The notes beneath the pieces are model-generated. The model was not told where the DNA came from. It saw only the letters and a program-made list of their open reading frames with translations, and searched no databases. This document shows, piece by piece, positions 45,797-56,500 of a DNA stretch of 64,000 nt. The translations under genes and the position numbers were made by a program. The DNA is from Bugula neritina. Taxonomy: Eukaryota; Bryozoa; Gymnolaemata; Cheilostomatida; Bugulidae. Positions within the stretch are counted from its first letter, which is position 1. Each line of letters starts with the position of its first letter. The stretch lies in NCBI GenBank assembly GCA_964035545.1, contig OZ037770.1, positions 8,199,473-8,263,472 of the forward strand. The letters run 5' to 3'.

Positions 45797-45990
45797 TGTT
45801 TTATTCTCTTGATGTCTATTTATCTAGCAATTATTAGTGGATTAGTTTTCATCTTCAAATTGTTTTAATCAAGCATTATAGTTAGTCAAACAGGAAGTGA
45901 CTATCTTTTTCAAAAACACAATAATAATTGATCAGCTAAAACATCAAGAAAAGGTAACTCCAAGTTTACATAAACTGTGTAAATATCACA
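45797..45990 (-). repeat. 3' LTR, gypsy family 2
   Basis: 194 bp, nearly identical to 49,936-50,129. Confidence 0.9.
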
Positions 45991-46103
45991 ACATCCCTTC
46001 TTTAGTTTCAGGCTACAACAAACAAAAAATAACACACAAAAGAAACGGTTTGACAACAGTAATTAAATCAAGTGCAACTTATACTACAGGCGTGGATAAT
46101 AAA

Positions 46104-47251
46104 TTATGTACAATCAAAATCTGTTGAATAGCGTGGCACTTTTCTGGTTCGCTCAGAACATCGTGTTGGGATATTAGTTATGTCAGCTCTGTTACGTATT
46201 AAAGGTTCAGTGTCAGTCATGGCATTTGTTCGACGAGTAATATTATCTGAAGAAGAGGCAGCATAGCCTTCTCTTTGCATATCTCTCACCATCACATTGT
46301 CTCCGTTATTTACTGGCAAAAGAAGGCGCACTTTAGGATTTTGGTCATGATTTTCTTTCATTTTCTCTTTATACTGATCGTTGCTCCTTTTGAATAAGTC
46401 ATGGTCAGAAAGTTCAGGTTTGAGCTTATCCGGATGGATGGGTACAGTGGATCTCAATTTTCTACCCATTAACAATTCTGCTGGAGAGTATGAGCTAAAC
46501 TGCGGTGAGGATCTATAGGCTAACAAAGCCAAATAAGGATCTTTTTTTTGCAAGCATGCTTTTGATAGTCCTTACTCCTCGCTCAGCTGCTCCATTCGCT
46601 CTGTGATAATGTGGACTGCTAGTCACATGGGTAAATCCATACTCGACAGAAAAATGTTTAAATTCTGCACTTGCATATTGCGGGCCGTTATCTGACAGTA
46701 GTATTTCAGGTATGCCATGTCGTGAAAAAATAGATTTCAAGTGTGTTATTACTTTACTTGAGGAAAAGTCAGAGTTTCCCAGGATACCTTGAATAATTAT
46801 CAATAACCAGAAGATATACTTGGCCTTTATAGGTCAATAAATTGGTGCTAAGGTGTTGCCAAGGTCTATTTGGAGTTGCAGAAGGACGTAATGGCTCTGT
46901 AATTTTAGCTGCATGGATTTTGCATTCAGCACAATTGCCGATCATAGCCTCAATAGCCTTTGACATAGAAGGCCACCATACGCTATCTCTAGCCCGTGCT
47001 TGACATTTTGTAATGCTCAAGTGTCCTCTATGTAAATCTTGCAACACCTGTTCTCTTTGAGCTAACGGTAACACCAATCGATTGCCAAGTGTCAAGAATC
47101 CTTTGTTCATTGTTAAAAGAGATCTTCTTTCAAAATAGGGCTTCAGAAGGACATCTTCAGTGGACAAATACCCTGGCCATCCATTTTCTACTAGTTTAAT
47201 TACTTTTGACAGTATTTCATCTTCATGCTGTTCTAAACGAAGCTGCTCCAA
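46104..47251 (-). pseudogene. Gypsy family 2 integrase, frameshifted
   Basis: Three overlapping frames give one integrase. 46,769-47,251 has the zinc domain (HRGHLSITKCQARARDSVWW, ...CAECKIHAA) and LLVIDNYSRY. 46,513-46,803 has LLSDNGPQYASAEF and HRANGAAERGVRTIKS. 46,104-46,553 has ALLAYRSSPQFSSYSPAELL and the C-terminus. At least two single-base shifts separate them. Confidence 0.8.
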
Positions 47252-47374
47252 CCTGCTATCAGATCCATCTTGGTAGATGTTATCGATATAAAGTTCAATT
47301 TCCCTTTCTCTTGCTATATCAATCTCATTTGCTTCAGCAGTGTTATACTTGGAGAGAGCATCAGCTGCAACATT

Positions 47375-48238
47375 CTAAGACCCCCTCACATGTCTGATAG
47401 TATACTGAAATCTTTGAAGTCTAAGTTTAAACCCTTGAATTCTTGGTGTAAGCCTGTCTAGAAAGATATTCCTGAACAAAGTAACTAGTGGACGGTGATC
47501 AGTTTCAATAATCACATTCTTCATACCTAGTATATATGGAGAAAACTTTTCCATAGCCCAACAGACTGCTAAACTTTCTTTTTCTATGGCTGCATAACGC
47601 TTTTCGGTCTCTGTTAAAGATCGACTTGCAGCAGATATCAAGCGCCGAGAGCCATCTTGTTGAATTTGACATAGTGTTGCCCTTAGACCTGCATTGCTAG
47701 CATCTGTTGTGATTATGGTGTCTTTGTCTACATCATAGACTGCTAGAACTGGGGAATTTTGAAATATTTCTTTTATTCTCTTGAAAGAGTTTTCTTTTTT
47801 GTTGGACCAGTGCCATGGAACATTTTTCTTCAACAGCAATCTAATTGGTTCACTCACAGCAGCTAATTCTTCGAAAAACTTAGCATACTGGTTGGCCATT
47901 CCAAGAAAACTTCGTACTGAGGTTACATTTTTCGGAGTAGGAAAATCTACTATTCCTTGAACTCGAGGGCCAACATGTATACCAGACTGATCTATGACAT
48001 AACCAAGAACATTAACAGATGGTACTCCAAATTTACATTTGTCTTTATTGAGCGTAATGCCTGAAGCTTTAAGTTTTTCCAACACTATTTGCAATCTTGT
48101 GTCATGTTGCTCCTTGCTCTCACCAAAAACCAGTATGTCATCCATATGTATAACCACACCATCAACATCCTTTAAAATATTGTTCATTTCAGCAACAAAA
48201 AATTCTGGTGCACTGCATAAGCCTTGAGGCAGTCGCAA
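47375..48238 (-). pseudogene. Gypsy family 2 reverse transcriptase/RNase H segment
   Basis: It starts at MRLPQGLCSAPEFF, with the active-site box HMDDILVFG, then GYVIDQSGIHVGP and SFLGMANQYAKFF. RNase H: ITTDASNAGLRATLCQ and VIIETDHRPLVTLF. It ends RHVRGS*, where the integrase side continues in another frame. The RT start (48,239-48,503) is present but interrupted. Confidence 0.85.
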
Positions 48239-48503
48239 ATAGCGATGTCGCCAAGAATGAGTCAGAAATAATGTTAGTTTGCTAAATTCTTTGCTTAAAG
48301 GAATTTGCCAAAATCCACTGTTTGCATCAATCTTGAAAAAAAATTTGTCCTTGTCCTAATTGAGCTAAGCTGCTATCTACTGTTGCCATGGGATGGAATT
48401 CTCTCAAAATATGCTTGTTTAGCTCTGTATAATCTGTGCAAATTCTCACCTTGTTTTGGCCAGGTTTAGGAACTACTACCATAGGCGCCACCCATGGAGT
48501 AGG

Positions 48504-49901
48504 TTAATCAACTTTAACAATTACTCTATCCTCAATCATTTTCATCAATGCTTCATCTGCTAACTTTCTTCTAGGAAAAGGTATGGGTCTGGGAACATGG
48601 ATAGCAAATGGTTTAGCATCTCCTTTTAACGTAATGACATGCTCTGTATTTACTTTCCCTAATCCTTGAAACAGCTTCTCATCAACACACACATTCTCTA
48701 TTTGGCATTGAGATGAATCTACAGAGATGAGGTTTAGTTTCTCGCATGCACTACGGCTAAGCAATGGTGTAGTTTGATCTTGAATAACATAAAGGTCTTC
48801 ATTTATGCGCTCATTCTTTGATGTTATCTGGCACTTTATTGTTCCTAAACATGTCAAAAGTGTCTGCCCTGGGCCGTACAAGTTTTTGCTCGTTGAGATT
48901 AGCTCCCCTGAGATGTGATGTGGACCACATACACTAAGAGACGCACCAGTATCTAATTTAAATTTGATTCTTTGTCCTTTGTGTTTGTTGGTGCTTACTC
49001 TGAGATTGCTGTACCAGGATTGAGAATCTATGGAGTTATTGAGATGTGTCTCTCCTAGATAAAAATCTGTGTCACCCTTTTCTGGCTGTACTTCATTAAC
49101 CCTATTCAAATTCCTACACACTCTGGCCAAGTGGTTGAATTTATTGCATTTCGCACATTTAGTTCCATAAGCTGGACCTCTCTGACTTTTGTAATGGCTT
49201 TTCCCACCTTGCTCACATCTGTTCTTAGAATGTTTATCATAAGCAACTTCAGAAGGGATTCTTGACTTCCTATTATCGACATTTTGCACTCCGTTCACTT
49301 CCTCGGGTTTGGGGTCTGGTAGCGTTATCGCTTTAGGTCTTGAAAACTTCTCAGCCACTCTCAGTGACTTAATCACAAAATCTAAACTTAGTTTTTCATC
49401 AACCTCTTTCATTAGTTTTTCTCTTTCATTTGAATCAATAATTCCAAAAAGCAGTTTATCTCTTATCATTGAATCTCTTTGATTGCCAAATTCACAACCT
49501 TTCGCCAGCCTTCGCAATTTCATCAAGTATACATCAATTGTATCTTCACTTTGGCTACTGTTATGAAATTGAAATCTATTCAGCACAATACTAGTGCGAG
49601 GATTACAGTACTCATAAAAACGCTTAATTACATCTTCTAGCATTCTCCCAGCAACCCCTTCTTCAATTTCAGTAATTTCTCCACTAACTTCTAGATTAAA
49701 TTCCATTTGAGAATAAATTTCACGTACATCTTCACCACCATAATGTCTGAATAAGGCTAATTTCCTTTTTTCTGCGGCTCTTGAGTTAGCAGTTAGGTCT
49801 ATTGCTAGCAAATAATCAAATGACCTAATCGAACGCCGCTATTCTCCTGACAAATCTTCTGCTCTTAAATTCAATTGTCCAGGTGGTGAAATGCCTTCCA
49901 T
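48504..49901 (-). pseudogene. Gypsy family 2 gag-protease
   Basis: The natural ATG appears to be at 49,901 (MEGISPPGQLNLRAEDLSGE), followed by TAG at 49,839-49,841. The remaining frame (to 48,504) is open: gag with EYCNPRTSIVLNRFQFH, a CCHC knuckle (CAKCNKFNHLARVC), the protease KFKLDTGASLSVCG and the run into RT (EDRVIVKVD) before another stop. Confidence 0.8.
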
Positions 49902-49924
49902 CTTTTAAACTAACCATTAAATTA

Positions 49925-49935
49925 CGCTGCCACCA
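49925..49935 (-). promoter_or_regulatory. Primer-binding site, gypsy family 2
   Basis: TGGTGGCAGCG directly follows the 5' LTR in element sense and matches the first 11 bases of the site in gypsy copies 1 and 2. Confidence 0.65.
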
Positions 49936-50129
49936 TGTTTTATTCTCTTGATGTCTATTTATCTAGCAATTATTAGTGGATTAGTTTTCATCTTCAAACT
50001 GTTTTAATCAAGCATTATAGTTAGTCAAACAGGAAGTGACTATCTTTTTCAAAAACACAATAATAATTGATCAGCGAAAACATCAAGAAAAGGTAACTCC
50101 AAGTTTACATAAACTGTGTAAATATTACA
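49936..50129 (-). repeat. 5' LTR, gypsy family 2
   Basis: 194 bp; ends AATAAAACA in element sense, giving a poly(A)-signal-like AATAAA. Confidence 0.9.
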
Positions 50130-50949
50130 TTATTAACTTCACCCCTACGGACGAACGGGAGCTGGAGTTACCTAGCAGCTGAGCCATTAACCCGTAACTG
50201 TATACTGGCCCCAAGCTCTCCCAAAGGCTACAACATATATATTATTCGGTAGGTTTACGATACTCTAAATTGTAAAAACACACCATAAGACACATAACCA
50301 ATGGCTGACATTTTACGTTAAGGCGCACGGTAATGCAATTACCTCTCATTCACACTTGGCTGCATCGTATGCCGTAACCTAAAATATAAGCCAGTTTTGC
50401 AAATGTCTGAGCTTATTGTACAGTGCTACGGTATGCTAGGACCAAGCACTGCTTGATTCAAATAAGTTGCTGCTGGCTCCTATCAACAGAAAGACTTTTG
50501 CGTTAACTCATTGGATATAGCTGTTCAATGAAGTGTCATAAATCATACCTATTAGCGAACTTTGAAAACTTCAGCCCGGACAAATTAAAGATTGACTGAC
50601 ATTTTACGTTTCTGCGTACGATATGGCAAAGTGTGAATGAGGGGTTAGTGTGTCTAGGTGGTAAGCTAAAAACAACTATGATACATGTATATATTGTGGA
50701 TCATTTTACAAGAGTAATTTGCCATTTGCGTCATTTTCTAATTTAGGAAATCATAGATATATTTAGTCAGAAATAATTTGTTCTATAAATAAGCAAGTAC
50801 CATTACACGTTTGCTGTATTAGATTAGAATAGATCACCGAAACCACATAAATATGCAATATTAGTTCATACAAACTGTACATATCTAAGCACACTACACT
50901 TAATAAACCTTGTCTCAATGATGTCCCGTCGCAGTTTGCGTACTACTAA

Positions 50950-51292
50950 GCCTAGGGCCACACTGTGCGTATTTTCGCATGCAAAAATTAAAATCACGAG
51001 TAGCAAAGGTGTCCACTGTAGCGTCAGTGATGCGTGATAAATAAAGCGTTCATTTTTAAATCGCACTCGCTTTCAATAAAACGCAATTTACTGGAATATA
51101 GCACTAAATAAAGAAATTGGGCTCGCTGAATAGCTACCAGCCAATTAGGTGACGACGACAGAGACGATTCGCACTTGCGTTGAAAATGCAGAGCGACAAG
51201 TGCGAAGGTTTTCTCAACGCGCACAGTGGACACCTTTGCTACTTGTGATTTCAATTTTCGCATGCGAAAATACGCACCGTGTGGCTCTAGGC
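50950..51292. mobile_element. MITE copy 2, 343 bp, TAA target duplication
   Basis: Same family and same length as 9,566-9,908, in the opposite orientation. Ends GCCTAGGGCCACACTG and GTGTGGCTCTAGGC, with the internal TTTTCGCATGC motif. TAA flanks both sides (50,947-50,949 and 51,293-51,295). Confidence 0.9.
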
Positions 51293-51476
51293 TAAGTTGG
51301 GTGTTATTTCTCGTTAGTAATTACTGCATATACACTGTGAGGTTATGCGAAGAGCCAAACTAGTTTATCATTTATTAAGAGAACAGTATTGTTAATCAAT
51401 TACGCATGATAAAATCAGTAAAAGTATAAAAGAGAAACAGGTAAAATAGCTGAACAATTACATAAAGTCATCCTAG

Positions 51477-51659
51477 TTATTTACTAATAGTGTCTAAGAT
51501 TGCTGTCGGCGCCGGAAGGCATTGCTTATATATACAGGGTGGATTCTGATTTGATAAACACAATATTCCGGCGGTGACATCCGTAGTTACTAACAGGGCA
51601 CCGCATAGACATGCACTAAGGGCTTGCGGAGTTGTCGTCCTTGACGTTCGTTTCACCAT
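51477..51659 (-). CDS. Small CpG-rich ORF, uncertain
   Basis: 60 codons from an ATG at 51,659 (MVKRTSRTTTPQALSACLCG). The stretch is richer in GC and CpG than its neighbours and is followed upstream by a run of Gs at the edge of gypsy copy 2. It could be a first exon or part of another repeat. I recognise no domain and have no splice evidence. Confidence 0.2.
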   Translation of the reverse strand: MVKRTSRTTTPQALSACLCGALLVTTDVTAGILCLSNQNPPCIYKQCLPAPTAILDTISK

Positions 51660-51709
51660 AATCTATAGAGGCATGTTTATCAGGGGACACTGGGGGGGGG
51701 GGTATATAT

Positions 51710-52014
51710 TGTGGTGGCTCGTGGAGCTACCAGCAACACAGTACGCAAGGTTGCGTATTGACTCGGAACAATGTATTAGCCAATTAGCTAGGCTGCTTTA
51801 TGAGAGTAGTAGCAGCTTCGCGCTACTAGCTCAGTTGAGGATAGTGCTGTAAATTAAATAGACGTGCGTATCATTACTGTTGTACATTAGATTTTATTAT
51901 GTATTCTTGTATTAAAATATAACGATATCTACTCGACTTAACTCGGTGAAGTTTCTCTAGTGATAAATAGACTCTCTTGGTGACACATCAACCCTAAATC
52001 TGAAAAACATAACA
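51710..52014 (+). repeat. 5' LTR of gypsy copy 2
   Basis: 305 bp, TG...CA, about three differences from the 3' LTR. Confidence 0.95.
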
Positions 52015-52015
52015 G

Positions 52016-52033
52016 TGGTGGCAGCGGTGGGAT
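52016..52033 (+). promoter_or_regulatory. Primer-binding site of gypsy copy 2
   Basis: TGGTGGCAGCGGTGGGAT, one base after the LTR; complementary to a tRNA-Leu 3' end as recalled. Confidence 0.7.
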
Positions 52034-52047
52034 AGTGTATATCAAAG

Positions 52048-52914
52048 ATGGAGACTGAAAATGCTAGAATGCAACCACCCCCAGTAGAAGGTGAGCGTAG
52101 AAATGCTGTTAATCCTGTGAATCGTGAAGGAGAAGAAGCTTATAGACATTGCTTGAAGGCTCCCACCTTTACTGGGTCGGAAGATGTCGAACAATTTATA
52201 CAAGAATTTAGAGAGGTAATGGAAGTTGCTCAATGGCCGCATAGAGTGGCCCTTATTCAATTGCGGAGAGCGGTGGCGGAGCAAGCCAAGCCGTACGGAG
52301 TGGGAACGGACGTAGACGGGATACTGGCTGCGCTGCGGGCCCGTTTTGGCACCTCCGTAATAGACGCTAGGACCAAACTAGAGAGATTGTGCCGCACCCC
52401 GCGGACCTCGCTGCAAGAACATGCCACGACGGTGAAGAAGCTGGCGCAGATTGCATATAGCGATCTGCCAGCACAACACCAAGAGCGTTACACCTATGAC
52501 GCCTTTGTCCAGTCACTAAACGACCTGGGCCTAAACCATCACCTACGAGCTAAAGGGATAACCAGAATAGAGGATGCCCTGAAGGCTGGAGAAGCTTACC
52601 TGTTGGCTACCCAAATGCATCGAGCACAAAGGAACCCACCAGTAGTTGGAGTCAGCGCTGCCAGGGCTACGACAGGCTCCGAAGCCCTCCCGCTGGAAGC
52701 CGAAGTGAACCGTATGGTAGAGATGCTGGGACAACTGGTAACCATTCTGGCCGGTGCTGGCCCCGGTCAGGCCCTGCGGGTGCCCCCAACACCTGTGGGG
52801 CAGGGCTGGAGTAGCGCTGATCAGGACCAGGGACAGAAAGGACGATCCCAATACCAGGGGGCGTTAAACTGTCACGGCCCGCGGACACTCTCCCTCTCCG
52901 CGGGATGCAACTAA
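52048..52914 (+). CDS. Gypsy copy 2 gag
   Basis: 288 residues from the ATG at 52,048. Almost identical to copy 1 gag: FTGSEDVEQFIQEFREVM, LQEHATTVKKLAQIAYSDLP, EAYLLATQMHRAQ. No CCHC knuckle. Gag and the later RT frame happen to be the same frame here, separated by the basic region and the protease in other frames. Confidence 0.9.
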   Translation: METENARMQPPPVEGERRNAVNPVNREGEEAYRHCLKAPTFTGSEDVEQFIQEFREVMEVAQWPHRVALIQLRRAVAEQAKPYGVGTDVDGILAALRARFGTSVIDARTKLERLCRTPRTSLQEHATTVKKLAQIAYSDLPAQHQERYTYDAFVQSLNDLGLNHHLRAKGITRIEDALKAGEAYLLATQMHRAQRNPPVVGVSAARATTGSEALPLEAEVNRMVEMLGQLVTILAGAGPGQALRVPPTPVGQGWSSADQDQGQKGRSQYQGALNCHGPRTLSLSAGCN

Positions 52915-53219
52915 AGGAGTATGGTGGAACACGCCGTCGTCTGTCCGTACGGACACGGCGGAACATTCCACCCGAGTGGCAGGTACCACGCAGGACTAGT
53001 AGGCCCGCACAACAGCCCAGTACCTTCTCCCTGCCGCTCGCTAACCGGTTTCACCGGTTACCTCGGGAAGAGGAGCCCGCCACTGAAATGGAGCCAGAAG
53101 GCCCAGTGGAGAGCCCCAAACCCCGCCGGCACCAACCTCGCCGCCGGAAGCCCCGTAAATCACGGGTGAAACCCCCGCCGTCCTGTCAATCCAGGACAGC
53201 ACATGCGGGGGGGGGGTGA
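52905..53219 (+). CDS. Gypsy copy 2 basic (nucleocapsid-like) ORF
   Basis: 104 residues overlapping the end of gag in the -1 frame. Basic stretches RRRLSVRTRRN and PRRHQPRRRKPRKSRVKPPP. It ends within the 10-G run (53,207-53,216) that separates it from protease. Confidence 0.6.
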   Translation: MQLKEYGGTRRRLSVRTRRNIPPEWQVPRRTSRPAQQPSTFSLPLANRFHRLPREEEPATEMEPEGPVESPKPRRHQPRRRKPRKSRVKPPPSCQSRTAHAGGG

Positions 53220-53482
53220 AAGTACAACCACATGGAGAGAGCTATTTCCTACCCGGAAAGGTGGCTGGCAACGCCGTCACTTTCCTGCTCGACTCCGGTT
53301 GTACTACCAACCTTCTCAGTCGTAGAGTCTTTGAGGCACTGCCCCGCCGGGACAGGGATAGAGTACGACCGTATACTGGAGAACATGGCACCCTGCAGAC
53401 GGGTCATGTATCCCCTTTTATGGTATTATCGAGCTCCCTGGGCGTGTCCGAAATCAGGCTGTACAGGAGACCTTTATCATAG
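53216..53482 (+). pseudogene. Gypsy copy 2 protease, frameshifted
   Basis: It starts like copy 1 (KVQPHGESYFLPGKVAGN, FLLDSGCTTNLLS) but at about 53,394 copy 2 has CCCTGCAG where copy 1 has CCCTGGCAG, so the frame is lost after GEHGTL. The end of the protease (MPFLKQHQ) resumes in the pol frame at 53,512. Confidence 0.8.
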
Positions 53483-53511
53483 GTCAACTGGAGGAAGATG
53501 CTATCCTCGGA

Positions 53512-56500
53512 ATGCCCTTCTTGAAGCAACACCAGTGCCGAATAGATTTCAGTAAGTCGGTGGTGCTGATGGACGGGCGAGAACTTGCCTGTGTGGATAA
53601 GTTTGGGCGTCCTCTGGTGGGCGGTGTTCAGGTAGTTCGAAACTGCACCGTACCCGGACGCTCCAGAGCTACTATCCACTGCCGAGTGAACAGCAACCGG
53701 ATAGCCAGGCTCGGGGTCGTTGAAAGCGCGCACGAAAGGATCCAACTCGCCAGTAGTTTAAACCGACTAACTGAGCGAGGGGAGGTCTTAGTGCAGTGCG
53801 TCAACCCCTTTACCGAGCCCATTGAGCTCCCAGCTGGGTCAATGCTGGGCCGGTTCCACTCCAGCCAGGAAGAGGACGTGGGCCCGTCGCTGGGTGACGC
53901 GACGGAGGCACCCCCTCGACACCCTATTCAGGGGCGAGGGGCAGTCCCAACACATCTCCGGGAGTTATACGAAACAGCCAGTGGCGGCTGCGCGAGTAAC
54001 AGAGAACGCCAAGCTATGGCCAAGTTACTACGCGACTACGGTGATGTGTTCAGCAGCGGAGAGCATGACGTGGGACTGACTGGAATTGTCAGACACGAAA
54101 TACCGCTGACTGCAGGGACAGTCCCTGTCCAGCATCCCACGCGCAGGCTGGGGCCGGAGAAAGAGAAGGAGGTTAGCCGACAAGTACGGGATCTTCTGGA
54201 CCGGGGACTGATAGAGCCCGCCCATAGTGCGTGGAGCTCGTCAGTCGTACTGGTCCGGAAGAAAGACGGCAGTTGGCGGTTCTGTGTGGACTACCGCAAA
54301 CTCAATAGCGTAACCATACAGGACGCCTACCCTCTACCTCGTATTGACGAGTCATTGGACGCCCTAGCCGGCAGCAAGTACTTCAGTACATTAGACTTGC
54401 TAAGCGGCTATTGGCAGGTTCCTCTGAGTCCCGACGCCCAAGAGAAAGCGGCGTTTATCACACGGGACGGTTTGTGGAAGTGGAAGGTGCTGCCCTTCGG
54501 GTTAACATCCGCCCCAGCCACCTTCCAGAGGCTTATGGAACAAGTCCTTAGCGGACTCCATTGGAAGACACTGCTGGTTTACCTCGATGATGTCATCGTA
54601 ATCTCTCCAGACTTCGAGACACATGTCAGTCGTCTGCAGGAGGTTTTCGAGAGACTCCGAGTTGCCGGTCTTAAGCTCAAACCTTCCAAGTGCGCTCTAT
54701 TGCAGCCGGAGGTCAAGTACCTGGGGCACGTTGTCGGTCGAAACGGCGTGGCAACGGATCCCGAAAAGGTGCGGGCAGTAGAAGACTGGGTCACCCCCCA
54801 AGACCTGACCGGACTCCGGGCTTTCTTGGGGCTGGTAGGGTATTACAGGCAATACATACCAGACTTTGCGGGCATAGCCCAGCCGTTAAACCGGCTCACC
54901 GCAAAGGGAGTGCCGTGGCAGTGGACTCCAGTCGAACAAGAAGCGTTCGACCGCCTCAAGGGCTGCCTACTAACGGCGCCCATCTTGGCCTACCCAGACC
55001 CCACTCTGGAATACATCCTAGACACGGACGCCAGTGACCAGAATGTTGGCGCTGTGCTGTCACAAGTGCAGGAAGGCCGAGAGGTAGTAGTAGCCTACTA
55101 CAGCAAGTCTCTCTCTCCCGCTGAACGAAATTACTGCACTACCCGCAAGGAGCTGCTGGCAGTAATCAAGTATGTGAAGCACTTCAGACCATACCTATAT
55201 GGCAGGAAATTCCGGCTGCGTACGGATCATGCCTCGCTGATCTGGTTGTGCAGGAGAGCGGAGCCCTCTAGTCAGGTCGCCCGGTGGCTCGAAATTCTAG
55301 CTGAATTCTCATACCGGATCGAACATCGACCGGGCAAGAGACACAGCAATGCGGATGGGTTGAGTCGCCGACCTGACGGAGGTTGCAAACAGTGTCTCAA
55401 CATCGAGAGGAGGGATGGAGGTCCCCCCCGATGCGAGTTGGAGACGCTGGCTCATCACGGAGCACCGTTTGACTGGGATCAAGGTCAACTCAGGCAAAGA
55501 GTTGATGAGTCCCCGGAGGATGTACAAAACCTCCGCGCCAACCCTGTACTGGCCGGTAATGTTCGAGAGCTGAAGAAGCTCCAAGAAGAGCTGCCTGGAG
55601 TCGTGGCAGACATATACCAGGCCAAAAAGGAAGGGCGACGACCCAGCGAGGAACGCATACGACAGGGATGCGCCGAGTTCCGGCTATACTGTCAGCGTTG
55701 GGACTCGCTGCGGATCGGGCAGGATGGGTTGCTAACCATCTCTCTAGCTGCCAGCGGCAGACACCCGGAAAGGAAGAGGGTAGTCTGCCCCACAGCCATC
55801 CGCCGTGAGTTGATTTGGGATACTCACAAGCAGGCCCACGCAGGGGTCAAGCGAGTGATATCCAAATTACGACTCCGGTGGTATTGGCCGCAGATGGAGC
55901 GTGACGTCCGGCTCAGAGTCAAACAGTGTGAGATCTGCCAGGCCAGTAAGCATAGCCGCCCCCCTGGTGAAGCAGGACGGCAGAGGCTACATGCTGGTAG
56001 GCCCTGGCAAGTAGTCGCTGTAGACCTGGTCGGACCCATGCCCCTGACCCCCAGAGGCAATAATTGGATCCTAGTACTAACCGACCACTTTACTAGGTGG
56101 GCGGATGCTCTGGCTATTCCAGATGCATCAGCCCCAACAGTGGCCAGGGCACTAGACCAACATGTATTCTGTTATTTTGGGCTTCCCGAACAGATACACT
56201 CTGATCAAGGCGCTCAATTCCAGTCTCAACTGATGAGCGACCTTTGCCACCTCTGGGGAGTAAATCAGAGCAGGACCACCCCCTACCACCCTCAAGGTAA
56301 CGGGGTGGTGGAGCGCAACAACCGGATGCTAGGTGATGCACTCCGGAGTCTCCTCCTTGGACGAGGTCAAGAGGAATGGGATACGGTGTTGCCGCAAGTC
56401 ATGCGTGCACACCGTAGCACCCCACACACCAGTACTGGTGAGACCCCAAACCTCTTGATGCTCGGGAGGGAGACTCGTGTCCCTGACCATCTCACCTATC

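Larger units (their letters stand above)
45797..50129 (-). mobile_element. Ty3/gypsy LTR retrotransposon, second family, degenerate
   Basis: 194-bp LTRs (45,797-45,990 and 49,936-50,129) differ at about three positions. The element has gag with a CCHC knuckle, protease, RT with a MDD box, RNase H and integrase, broken by stops and frame changes: a stop at gag codon 21 (49,839-49,841), another at the start of RT (48,504), and shifts in integrase. The polypurine tract is AAAGAAGGGATGT-like beside 45,990. The primer-binding site TGGTGGCAGCG is shared with the other gypsy family. No clear target duplication is visible. Low LTR divergence with a broken coding region suggests it moved using proteins from other copies. 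Confidence 0.9.

Noticed and set aside
45790-50135. Target-site duplication for gypsy family 2
   Set aside because: Flanks read TTAAC and TTATT; they do not match beyond TTA.
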